From Novosphingobium sp. (GTDB lineage Bacteria; Pseudomonadota; Alphaproteobacteria; Sphingomonadales; Sphingomonadaceae): a stretch of DNA of 9,655 nt. Both the position numbers and the translations under genes were made by a program. The stretch lies in the NCBI GenBank assembly GCA_027490345.1, contig JAIXYF010000253.1, positions 1-9,655 of the forward strand, given 5' to 3'. Below are positions 1 through 6,226 of this stretch, in pieces; positions within the stretch are counted from its first letter, which is position 1; each line of letters begins with the position of its first letter. Below the pieces are notes generated by a model. The model ran no database searches and was not told where the DNA came from. It was given only the letters and a program-made list of their open reading frames with translations.

Positions 1-1
1 A

Positions 2-196
2 ATGAGGTATCCCGCATTCGAGAAGCTAGAGATTATCCGGATCGTCGAACAGTCGCACCTGCCCGCCAAGCGGACGCTGGACCAGCTAGGCATCGCCCGT
101 CGGACATTCTACCGCTGGTATGACCGCTACCTCGAGGGCGGCCCGGAGGCGCTGGAGGATCGACCATCGGCGCCGAGCCGGGTGTGGAACCGCATC
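2..196 (+). mobile_element. IS3-family transposase, 5' remnant (truncated)
   Basis: This encodes about 65 residues of the N-terminal helix-turn-helix region of an IS3-family transposase, beginning MRYPAFEKLEIIRIVEQ. Residues 25-45 form the DNA-binding helix pair (TLDQLGIARRTFYRWYDRY), followed by the linker GGPEALEDRPSAPSRVWNRI. Relatives, as I remember them, continue with a Pro-Asp-Asp-Val stretch and then the DDE integrase core. Here the match stops at the ATC codon ending at 196, and the frame runs on to 253 as antisense of the next gene, so the catalytic core is absent and the gene is dead. The ATG at 2-4 fits the usual start of this family, but the left IS end and promoter lie outside the window. 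The break is inside the transposase gene rather than at an IS terminus, so this is a deletion or recombination scar, not a clean insertion. Confidence 0.85.
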
Positions 197-968
197 AGGT
201 GGAGCCGGTCAATGCCACCGGCTCGCCAATCGCCACTTCGGCGCCATTGGTGACCTCGGCGTAGACGCCCATGTCGAAATGGCCGAAATGGCGGCGTATC
301 TCAGCGGGCACATTGATGTCGCGTTCGGCGGTTTCGGGGTTCACCTGGGTAGCGGCGCAGCGGCGCGTGCGCATGGTGACCTGCATCCGTGCCCCGCCGA
401 TGGCAATCTCACGGTCGATCCAGTCCAGCTCTTCCCAAGCCTGCTCGCCCTCGAAATAGATGTTGGCGCGAAAGCGGCGATGGTCGACCGGTCGGCCGAT
501 GGCGGCCGCAAGTGCTTCGACCGAGCGCAGGTTGATGAGCGATATGGCGCGCATCTTTTCAGGCGAGACCACGCTGATATCGGTGAACTGATGCCCGGGG
601 GCACCCACGACTTTGGGATCGAGCTTCTCATCGCCCAAATAGGCGGCAAAAAAGGCTTCAGTCTCGGCCCGGCCTGCTGGATCGGCCAGACACGCCGCGA
701 ACTGGCGCACGCCGCCGCGATCAACGGTCAAGGTCTGGGTCTCGGGATCAAAGCGCGTGACCAGCAGTGCGAGCGCCTCGTCGCGCATCAACATCAGGAA
801 CTTGTCCTTGGTCAGTGCGGCGGGCGCAGCCGGATCGAAGATGCCGGCTTTGCGCGAAATCGCAACCGACCGGTCAAGCGGGATGCCAAGCCCGGATTCG
901 AGCCGCAAGGTCTGAAGCGGTTCGCCGGACAGGCCCTTCACCGGGTAGATGTAGAGGTGCTTGATCAT
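195..968 (-). CDS. MOSC domain protein, mARC/YcbX-like molybdenum enzyme
   Basis: 257 residues with an N-terminal MOSC_N beta barrel (about 1-115, opening IKHLYIYPVKGLSG) and a C-terminal MOSC domain (about 120-255). The segment RCAATQVNPETAERD holds Cys204, aligned by family knowledge with the molybdenum-ligating cysteine of mARC and YcbX, which reduce N-hydroxylated compounds such as amidoximes, hydroxylamines and N-hydroxypurines. The domain order fits this group, but no C-terminal 2Fe-2S ferredoxin domain (present in E. coli YcbX) follows. It is the last gene of the left operon; its ATG overlaps the amidase stop by 4 bp, with AAGGGG about 8 nt upstream of the start. Two of its three stop-codon bases (195-196) lie in sequence that reads as transposase on the other strand, so the natural C-terminus may have been changed. 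The physiological substrate is unknown. Confidence 0.85.
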   Translation of the reverse strand: MIKHLYIYPVKGLSGEPLQTLRLESGLGIPLDRSVAISRKAGIFDPAAPAALTKDKFLMLMRDEALALLVTRFDPETQTLTVDRGGVRQFAACLADPAGRAETEAFFAAYLGDEKLDPKVVGAPGHQFTDISVVSPEKMRAISLINLRSVEALAAAIGRPVDHRRFRANIYFEGEQAWEELDWIDREIAIGGARMQVTMRTRRCAATQVNPETAERDINVPAEIRRHFGHFDMGVYAEVTNGAEVAIGEPVALTGST

Positions 969-2353
969 TGGCCCGCCCCTTGTTTGCCTTGGATAGCTTC
1001 CTGGATCATGCGGGCTATGGCAATCAGCATGAGATCAGACCCTTGCGGACCGTCGATTTCCAGCCCGAACGGCAGGCCGTCGGCAAGGCCGCAGGGAAGC
1101 GATATGCCCGGAATGCCGGCGAGCGCTCCAGGGCTGGTATTGCGCACGATGGTGGGGAACAGCGGCATGTCGTGCCCGCCCACCCGCACCACTTTGTCCT
1201 CACCAATCGGAGGCGCAGTGACCGGTACTGTAGGAAACACCACGGCATCGAGCGATGCGGCGGCGAAGCACTGCGCATAGGCGTGGCGAAGCGGCACAAG
1301 ATGGTCGTTCATGGCGGAGCTGTAATCAGCCAGTGCAATGCCTTCGCCCAGCATCACCGCAAACACCTCGCGCACATCGGGGCTGGACAGCGCGCCGAGA
1401 AACTGCGGAATGCCGAGGCCGTGGCGGGCCAGTTCGCGCAGCCAGAGCTGCCGGCCTTCGAACAAGGCGATGGGAAAGGCTGCCGCCTGATCGTGGAGCA
1501 GGACGTCGGCAAGATCGACATCGACGAGCTGCACACCGGCAGATGAAAGGCGGTCAAGCGCGCTGGCGAAGGCCGCAGCCACAGCGGGCGCGCAGCCTGC
1601 CGCGAAGGACGAGCGCGGCACGCCAAGCCGGATCGCGGACGGTGCGGGCAGGGCAGGGGAACTATACTTCTGCCCAGTCAATACGGCATCGACCAATTCC
1701 AGATCCTGCGCGCAGGACGCAAGAACGGCGGTGGCATCGAAGGTCCAGGTGAGTTGCATGACCCCCGTGACCGGATAGCGCGCGGTTGTCGGGCGAAATC
1801 CGGTGCAGCCGCAGAACGAAGCCGGGATGCGGCCCGAACCGCCGGTATCCGTGCCAAGGCACAAGGGAACTATCCCGGCGGCAACGGCAGCCGCAGCTCC
1901 GCCGCTTGAGCCGCCGCTGGCGTGATCGGGGGCGGCGGGATTGCGGATTGGCCCGAACGCGCCGTTGTTGCTGGTGACGCCAAAGGCAAATTCATGCAGC
2001 CCGGTCTTGCCGATCACGATCGCACCGGCCGCGCGCATGGCGGCCACGGCGCCTGCATCGCGTTCGGCCACTGCTGCACCGAGCGCCTTGCTGCCGCCAG
2101 TGAAGGGCAGGCCGCGCACTGCGAGATTGTCCTTCACCGCGATCGGCACGCCTTCCAGTGTGCGGGCGCGACCGGCCTTGTAAGCCGCGTCGGCAGCGTC
2201 CGCTGCAGCCAGAGCGGCTTCGGCATCCACGCTGATAAAGCTGTTGAGATGCCGCTGTGCCCGTTCGGCCGCGAGCGACGCCTCCACAAGGCTGCGCGCC
2301 GTGGTTTCCCCGGCGCGCAGTTTTCGCAGCATTTCCGCAATCGGGTCCATCAT
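965..2353 (-). CDS. Amidase signature family hydrolase
   Basis: 462 residues, a normal size for the amidase-signature family (amidases, aryl-amidases, GatA-like enzymes), which hydrolyse amide bonds to acid plus amine or ammonia. The Ser-cisSer-Lys triad is visible: Lys74 in GVPIAVKDN, Ser149 in the glycine-rich ASGGSSGG segment, and Ser173 in GTDTGGSGRIPA. The residue after Ser173 is Gly where Ile or Val is common, a small change near the oxyanion hole that may affect substrate fit. I chose the ATG at 2353 because it overlaps the upstream NMO stop as ATGA and gives a family-typical N-terminus (MMDPIAEMLRKL). The frame stays open 89 codons further, but that stretch is antisense-biased NMO coding sequence. 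A second ATG follows immediately at 2350. The substrate cannot be told from sequence; an arylacetamide or N-acyl aromatic would suit the neighbourhood. Confidence 0.92.
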   Translation of the reverse strand: MMDPIAEMLRKLRAGETTARSLVEASLAAERAQRHLNSFISVDAEAALAAADAADAAYKAGRARTLEGVPIAVKDNLAVRGLPFTGGSKALGAAVAERDAGAVAAMRAAGAIVIGKTGLHEFAFGVTSNNGAFGPIRNPAAPDHASGGSSGGAAAAVAAGIVPLCLGTDTGGSGRIPASFCGCTGFRPTTARYPVTGVMQLTWTFDATAVLASCAQDLELVDAVLTGQKYSSPALPAPSAIRLGVPRSSFAAGCAPAVAAAFASALDRLSSAGVQLVDVDLADVLLHDQAAAFPIALFEGRQLWLRELARHGLGIPQFLGALSSPDVREVFAVMLGEGIALADYSSAMNDHLVPLRHAYAQCFAAASLDAVVFPTVPVTAPPIGEDKVVRVGGHDMPLFPTIVRNTSPGALAGIPGISLPCGLADGLPFGLEIDGPQGSDLMLIAIARMIQEAIQGKQGAGQ

Positions 2354-3363
2354 CCGGCCGCTTTGCCGAGGCGGCCGAGGATCGCTTCTGCTTCCGCCAT
2401 CATTGTCTCGACAATTTCGCCGGCCGGCCGGACATCGTGGATCAGCCCTGTGCCTTGTCCTGCCAGGAAAGGGATCTCTTCCCAGTCTGCTTCGGTATCG
2501 GGTGAGGGCAAAATCACGTTGAACTTGCGCATCACGGTTTCCTGCCCAAGGAACATGGTCTTGCCAATCTCGGGCAAGTGATCGCGTTCCATCGGCACTT
2601 CGGCGAGGCGGTCGGTCCACTCATCGACCACGCGATTGCGCAGCAGGCGCATCGGATTGAAATGTGGCCATTCCGGCCCAAAGATTGCGGAGCGGATGGT
2701 GTTTTCGCCCTTGTCTGCAACAATCCGGCGCTTGTGCTCGGGATGGACGGCAGCTTCCTCGCTGGCGACCAGCCGAGTGCCGACCCAGACTCCATCCGCA
2801 CCGAGTGCAAGGGCACCTGCCACACCGCGGCCATCAACAATCCCACCCGATGCCAAGACCATGGCCGGAGCGACCGCATCAATGATCTCGGGAACCAGGA
2901 CGAACGTCGGCAGGCCGCCATAGTTGTGACCCCCGGCTTCCCAGCCTTGGGCGATGATGACCTCGGCCCCTTCGCCCACCGCGCGGCGCGCATCTTCGAC
3001 CGTCCCGACCTGCACCCACACCGAGATCCCGGCATCGAGCAGCAGCTTCATGTGCGCCGGATCGGGATGCCCCCAATGGAAGGAGGCGACTGCTGGTGCT
3101 TCTTCGGCGCAGACGCGGATCTGCGCGTCATTGTCGAAGCAGGTGATGAAATTGACGTTGAAGGGCTTTGTGGTCAGTTCGCGGGTCCGTGCGATCCGGG
3201 TCCGCAACTCTTCGCCCGGCGTGAAGCCCACACCGATGGCGCCGATCCCTCCGGCATTGGAAACGGCTGCGGCGAATTCAGGATATTCCCCGGCAAATGC
3301 CATGCCCGCAGCCGTGAACGCATGCTGGATCTTGTAACGCTCGGTCAGTTTCGTGGCGATCAT
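2350..3363 (-). CDS. Nitronate monooxygenase-like FMN protein (NMO / 2-nitropropane dioxygenase family)
   Basis: 337 residues, the usual length for the NMO family of FMN-binding TIM barrels. The catalytic-histidine segment GWEAGGHNYGG puts His146 at the expected place, and ASGGIVDGRG (171-180) plus GADGVWVGTRL (188-198) form the phosphate/FMN-binding part. The N-terminal region with NAGGIGAIGVG (36-46) is also typical. Family members oxidise alkyl nitronates such as propionate-3-nitronate; relatives include FabK-type enoyl reductases and many members of unknown substrate, so the assignment is to the family, not a reaction. It lies 30 bp after the Rieske gene, with GGGGA about 7 nt before the ATG, and its stop overlaps the amidase start (ATGA). 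Co-occurrence with an amidase and a mARC-like protein hints at a nitrogen-bearing substrate, which is inference. Confidence 0.88.
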   Translation of the reverse strand: MIATKLTERYKIQHAFTAAGMAFAGEYPEFAAAVSNAGGIGAIGVGFTPGEELRTRIARTRELTTKPFNVNFITCFDNDAQIRVCAEEAPAVASFHWGHPDPAHMKLLLDAGISVWVQVGTVEDARRAVGEGAEVIIAQGWEAGGHNYGGLPTFVLVPEIIDAVAPAMVLASGGIVDGRGVAGALALGADGVWVGTRLVASEEAAVHPEHKRRIVADKGENTIRSAIFGPEWPHFNPMRLLRNRVVDEWTDRLAEVPMERDHLPEIGKTMFLGQETVMRKFNVILPSPDTEADWEEIPFLAGQGTGLIHDVRPAGEIVETMMAEAEAILGRLGKAAG

Positions 3364-3393
3364 CGTGCGTCCCCGTTCGTATGCTAACTCGGA

Positions 3394-4428
3394 TCAGGCG
3401 GAGGCTTCTTCTGCCAGCTTCTGCTCGATCAGCCGCCGCCCCAAGGCGAGGCCATTGTCGGCTAGAATGAAGGCCATGCCTTCGCTGCCGCCTTCGTCGA
3501 TCACGGCCTGCTGCTTCTCGATGAAGAACTTGTCTTCCACGAAGCCTTCCTGGATGCGGTCGGTCAGCATCCGCGTGAACGCGCTATCTTCGAGCCGGAA
3601 GTTGTGGGCATAGCTCCAGAAGAAGTGCGCGTGCTTTTCATCTTCGGGCGTGACGATCTGCGTGGCCACAAACTGCATCGCCTCGGGCACCCGGATACCC
3701 TCGGGCGCTCCTGTACCGACTGGAGCAGAACCTGAGTCCATCACGAAGACATTGCCCAGAGTGGTCAGATGATAGATGTGCCAGCGATCAACGCGGCCCT
3801 CAAACGTTGCAAAACCATCAAGGTAAGGGGCGACGCCCGGTTCATCGAGATACCACCGGGTCAGCTTCACACCGTCCTCGGTCTGCTCGACTTTCGGCTT
3901 GATCTCGGCAATCTTCTTGGAACCGCCCAGCGTGTTTTCATGCACGAATGTCAGGTGCGAGAAATCGAGCAGATTGTCGAGGATCAGCCGGTAATCGGCT
4001 TCATAATAAATGTAGCGCGGATCGCAGGCCCAGGCCGGATCGTCCTGGAAGTGGCAATCGGGGATCAGTGCCGGATCTGCCAGGGCCGGATCGCCCATCC
4101 AGACCCAGACCAGCTTGTAGCGCTCGGCCGAAGGATAGAGGCGAACATCGGTGTTGGGGCTGACGCCTTTGCGGCCGGGCTCTTCAACGCACTTGCCGGC
4201 CGCATCAAACACAAGGCCGTGGTACATGCAGCGTACGCAATCGCCTTCGCGCCGACCGATGGACAGCGGCGCAAACCGGTGGCTGCACCGGTCGCGCATG
4301 ACCGTGACGCTGCCTTGGCTGGTCCGGTAGAAGAGCAGGGTTTCGCCCAGGATCTTGCGCGAGACCATGTTGTCAGCCTGCAGTTCATGTCCCCATGCGC
4401 TTGCATACCATGCGTTGCGGATGAACAT
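3394..4428 (-). CDS. Rieske non-haem iron oxygenase, VanA-type (aromatic O-demethylase-like)
   Basis: 344 residues, close to VanA, toluenesulfonate TsaM and dicamba demethylase DdmC. The Rieske 2Fe-2S ligands are Cys48-X-His50 (RCSHR) and Cys67-X2-His70 (CMYHG). The mononuclear iron site is DNLLDFSHLTFVH, with His158 and His163; Asp155 is the likely electron-transfer bridge and Asp299 (in EDKFFIEKQQ) the probable carboxylate ligand. Such enzymes hydroxylate methoxy groups, releasing formaldehyde and a phenol, and need a separate VanB-like reductase, which is not in this window. The start at 4428 is preferred over one 15 codons upstream because AGGGAG sits 6 nt before it and FIRNAWYASAWGHEL is the canonical family N-terminus. 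First gene of the left operon, divergent from the AraC gene. By context I infer a methoxylated arylacetate such as homovanillate as substrate, giving homoprotocatechuate. Confidence 0.92.
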   Translation of the reverse strand: MFIRNAWYASAWGHELQADNMVSRKILGETLLFYRTSQGSVTVMRDRCSHRFAPLSIGRREGDCVRCMYHGLVFDAAGKCVEEPGRKGVSPNTDVRLYPSAERYKLVWVWMGDPALADPALIPDCHFQDDPAWACDPRYIYYEADYRLILDNLLDFSHLTFVHENTLGGSKKIAEIKPKVEQTEDGVKLTRWYLDEPGVAPYLDGFATFEGRVDRWHIYHLTTLGNVFVMDSGSAPVGTGAPEGIRVPEAMQFVATQIVTPEDEKHAHFFWSYAHNFRLEDSAFTRMLTDRIQEGFVEDKFFIEKQQAVIDEGGSEGMAFILADNGLALGRRLIEQKLAEEASA

Positions 4429-4430
4429 CA

Positions 4431-4440
4431 CCTTCTCCCT
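4431..4440 (-). promoter_or_regulatory. Ribosome-binding site of the Rieske oxygenase gene
   Basis: On the minus strand the sequence reads AGGGAGAAGG. The AGGGAG core (4440-4435) ends 6 nt before the ATG at 4428. This strong Shine-Dalgarno match decides the 344-residue start over the upstream in-frame ATG at 4473, which has no comparable site. Confidence 0.75.
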
Positions 4441-4469
4441 TGATTCCCGGTGTATATAGTATTTATTTA
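4440..4469 (+). promoter_or_regulatory. Candidate promoter of the AraC-family regulator gene
   Basis: A TTGATT box at 4440-4445 is followed after 18 nt by TATTTA at 4464-4469. This would start transcription near 4476 and leave a leader of about 36 nt before the regulator ATG. The area is AT-rich enough that chance matches are likely, so this is a tentative call. Confidence 0.25.
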
Positions 4470-4484
4470 TCACGTGAAGGAAAT
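4456..4484 (-). promoter_or_regulatory. Candidate promoter of the Rieske-NMO-amidase-MOSC operon
   Basis: On the minus strand a TACTAT -10 box occupies 4461-4456. The hexamer 17 nt upstream (4484-4479) is ATTTCC, a poor -35. A good -10 with a weak -35 is the pattern of an activator-dependent promoter, and a tandem repeat overlaps the -35 region. The predicted start near 4449 would leave a leader of about 20 nt that contains the ribosome-binding site. This is pattern reading only; the overlapping TATATA at 4453-4458 is an alternative -10. Confidence 0.35.
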
Positions 4485-4496
4485 TCGGGAAATGCG
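4479..4496 (+). repeat. Tandem 9-bp direct repeat, possible activator site
   Basis: GGAAATTCG (4479-4487) is directly followed by GGAAATGCG (4488-4496), matching at 8 of 9 positions. The pair overlaps and lies just upstream of the weak -35 of the presumed Rieske promoter, where AraC-type activators often bind. AraC half-sites are usually longer and spaced by two helical turns, so this may be only part of an operator, or chance. Confidence 0.4.
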
Positions 4497-4499
4497 GTC

Positions 4500-4511
4500 A
4501 TGTCAAATTAA
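4500..4511 (+). other. Three-codon leader mini-ORF abutting the regulator start
   Basis: ATG TCA AAT TAA lies in frame with, and ends directly before, the ATG of the AraC gene (stop at 4509-4511, start at 4512). The sequence is real; whether ribosomes use it is unknown, and its Shine-Dalgarno match (GGGAAATGCGG) is weak. It could tune initiation at the regulator by stop-restart. Confidence 0.25.
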
Positions 4512-5453
4512 ATGGCCAATTTCTCAAATCTGGCTTATTGTGCTCCCGTGCTAGGTGATGCGCTTCCGTCCTATGCCCTCTTCGGCGAGTCTCCCGAGAC
4601 CGGATTCTCCGCCGGTTTCCACGTGGAGCGGACGTCCAGCCGGATCGCCTTGCACAACGGGACAGTCGAACCCCATCGGCATCCGCATCTCCACCAACTG
4701 ACATACTGGGTTTCCGGCGCGGGCGAGTATGTCCTGGAAGACCAGCGGCACCCGGTTTCACCGGGCTTGCTGTGCTGGATACCGGCTGGCAGGATTCATG
4801 GGTTCTCGGTTGAACCGGGCAGTGATGCGATCGTCATTTCCTTGGCGCGTGAGCATGCCGAGGCGCAGCTGGCTTCCATCGAACTGGGACATGGAGCGCA
4901 AGTGTTCCTCCACCCTTGTCTCGTGGAATGCGGGCCGGGCTTGCCCGATGGCCTCGAGGTCCTGTTTGCCCGAGCGGAGCGTGACTACGCGGGTTCCGGC
5001 TGGGGCTGCCAAGAAACAGTCGGGGCGCTGGCAGGCCTGATTTTCATCAGCATCGGCCGCCATCTGGCCGAGCAGGGGCGGCTAATGGCTGGCTCAATGC
5101 TCAAAACCCCTCTGTTCCAGAAGCTGCAGACTTGCGTTGAACAGCGATTCAAGGACCATCCGAGCGTTTCTGATCTGGCGGCCGAGATCGGCACGACGCC
5201 GTATCTGCTCAACAAGGCGTGCCACGCTGCCACAGGCCTGCATGTTTCGAAATTTGTGCGGCGGCGCATCGTGCGCGAGGTCGAGCGGCTCCTGCTGTTC
5301 ACGGAACTCGATATGGCGCAAGTGGCCGAGTTGACCGGCTTTTCAGACCCTTCCCACTTTACCCGGACGTTCAAAGCCTTGCGCGGCGAGACACCCAAAG
5401 TCTGGCGGGCGAGGGCACAAAGCGGGAGCGAGGCGCACGAGGGTTCGCGCTGA
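4512..5453 (+). CDS. AraC-family transcriptional regulator, HpaA-like
   Basis: 313 residues with a cupin-type ligand-binding half and a C-terminal AraC DNA-binding half, the architecture of HpaA (4-hydroxyphenylacetate regulator) and PobR. The cupin histidines are in EPHRHPHLHQLTYW (53-66), followed by PAGRIHGF (91-98). The two helix-turn-helix units are at about 217-240 (SVSDLAAEIGTTPYLLNKAC) and 267-292, the second with the typical family end GFSDPSHFTRTFKALRGETP. A TAA in frame immediately precedes the ATG, so the start cannot move upstream; the Shine-Dalgarno match is poor, suggesting low expression. The only plus-strand gene of the cluster, it is divergent from the Rieske operon and convergent with the hpa operon. 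It probably activates the Rieske operon, and perhaps the hpa operon, in response to an arylacetate; the effector is inferred from context. Confidence 0.92.
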   Translation: MANFSNLAYCAPVLGDALPSYALFGESPETGFSAGFHVERTSSRIALHNGTVEPHRHPHLHQLTYWVSGAGEYVLEDQRHPVSPGLLCWIPAGRIHGFSVEPGSDAIVISLAREHAEAQLASIELGHGAQVFLHPCLVECGPGLPDGLEVLFARAERDYAGSGWGCQETVGALAGLIFISIGRHLAEQGRLMAGSMLKTPLFQKLQTCVEQRFKDHPSVSDLAAEIGTTPYLLNKACHAATGLHVSKFVRRRIVREVERLLLFTELDMAQVAELTGFSDPSHFTRTFKALRGETPKVWRARAQSGSEAHEGSR

Positions 5454-5476
5454 CAGTGCCTGCATAACAAGATTGC
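5454..5476. other. Convergent gap between AraC gene and hpaI
   Basis: Only 23 bp separate the stop codons of the two convergent genes. I see no stable hairpin or T-tract here, so any terminators must lie within the coding ends or be Rho-dependent, and the transcripts probably overlap. Confidence 0.6.
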
Positions 5477-6226
5477 TCAACTCACCGCAGCAAGCAGGGC
5501 CTTTGCGCCACCCAGCAGCACGCCGATATCGCTACCGATGGAGATAAAGCGAAACCCTTGCGCCGCCCGGTTTCGCGCATCCTCCGGTGAAAGCGCGAAG
5601 ATGCCTGCAGGCTTGCCGGCAGCATCAATTACCGCCTTCGCGGTCGCAATAGCCGCTTGCACATCGGGATGCATCGGATTGCCAAGATGGCCAAGCGAGG
5701 CGGCCAGATCGGCGGGGCCGATGAACAGCGCGTCGATCCCCTCCACAGCCGCGATTCCCGCGATATTGCCGAGCGCGGCCCGGCTTTCGATCTGCGCGAT
5801 CACGGTCACCCGGTCGGCTGCTTGCCGCAGGTAGTCCTTGTCCGTGCCAAAGCCCGTGGCCCGCGCCGTGGCGCTGGCCACACCGCGAATGCCTTGGGGT
5901 GGATAGCGGCTAGCCGAGACAACCGCCGCCGCCTGCTCGGCGCTGTCCACCATCGGGATCAGAAGGGTGGTAAAGCCCAGATCGAGGTACTGCTTGATCG
6001 AGACCGGATCACCTGATGGCACCCGCGCGATGGGTTCCAGCGCGAAGCGGCTGACCGCCTGCAACTGGCAAAGCAGCGTTTGCGCCGTGTTGGGTGAATG
6101 CTCGCCGTCAAACAGCAGCCAGTCATAGCCCGCGTGCGCGCAGATTTCGGCGGCATAGCCATTGGCCATGGCCTGCCACAGACCGAACAGCGGGCGTTTC
6201 CCGGCGAGCGCTTGTTTGAAGCTCAT
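5477..6226 (-). CDS. hpaI: 4-hydroxy-2-oxoheptanedioate aldolase (HpcH/HpaI family)
   Basis: 249 residues; a class II (metal-dependent) pyruvate aldolase that splits 4-hydroxy-2-oxoheptanedioate into pyruvate and succinic semialdehyde, the last step of the homoprotocatechuate pathway. The active-site His43 is in FDGEHSPN, Arg68 in IARVPSGDP binds the pyruvate carboxylate, and the metal ligands are Glu147 (IAQIESR) and Asp173 (IGPADLAASLGH), all at positions comparable with E. coli HpaI (His45, Arg70, Glu149, Asp175). ATG overlaps the hpaH stop as ATGA. Last gene of the right operon. Related 2-keto-3-deoxy-sugar aldolases share the fold, but the hpaH/hpaF context makes the HpaI role the best reading. 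Confidence 0.93.
   Translation of the reverse strand: MSFKQALAGKRPLFGLWQAMANGYAAEICAHAGYDWLLFDGEHSPNTAQTLLCQLQAVSRFALEPIARVPSGDPVSIKQYLDLGFTTLLIPMVDSAEQAAAVVSASRYPPQGIRGVASATARATGFGTDKDYLRQAADRVTVIAQIESRAALGNIAGIAAVEGIDALFIGPADLAASLGHLGNPMHPDVQAAIATAKAVIDAAGKPAGIFALSPEDARNRAAQGFRFISIGSDIGVLLGGAKALLAAVS

Larger units (their letters stand above)
4429..4511. promoter_or_regulatory. Divergent AT-rich control region between the Rieske operon and the AraC gene
   Basis: This 83-bp spacer is the main non-coding stretch of the window and is markedly AT-rich in its centre (4451-4470). It must hold the promoters of both divergent transcription units. Visible elements are a TATATAGTATTTATTTAT block, the palindrome CACGTG at 4471-4476, a tandem 9-bp repeat at 4479-4496 and an AAGGGAGAAGG ribosome-binding site for the Rieske gene at 4431-4440. 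It is the obvious binding place for the AraC-family regulator encoded next to it. Specific promoter boxes are given separately with lower confidence. Confidence 0.75.

Noticed and set aside
120..1280. 386-codon plus-strand open frame across the MOSC and amidase genes
   Set aside because: It is antisense to two well-supported genes, shows no recognisable domain, and such frames are common opposite GC-rich coding DNA.
2354..2620. 89-codon N-terminal extension of the amidase
   Set aside because: It overlaps NMO coding sequence, is Arg/Pro/Gly-rich and unlike amidases, whereas the ATG at 2353 forms an ATGA overlap and a normal N-terminus.
4429..4473. Upstream in-frame ATG of the Rieske gene adding 15 residues
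   Set aside because: The added residues are not family-like, would consume half of the divergent promoter, and the strong AGGGAG site serves the ATG at 4428.
4501..4506. Perfect TTGACA on the minus strand as -35 of the Rieske operon
   Set aside because: The nearest -10-like AT block is about 31 nt away, well outside the 16-19 nt needed, so it is not part of a standard promoter with the visible boxes.
5440..5500. Bidirectional terminator between the convergent AraC and hpaI genes
   Set aside because: No stem longer than about 4 bp and no T-run could be found in or near the 23-bp gap.
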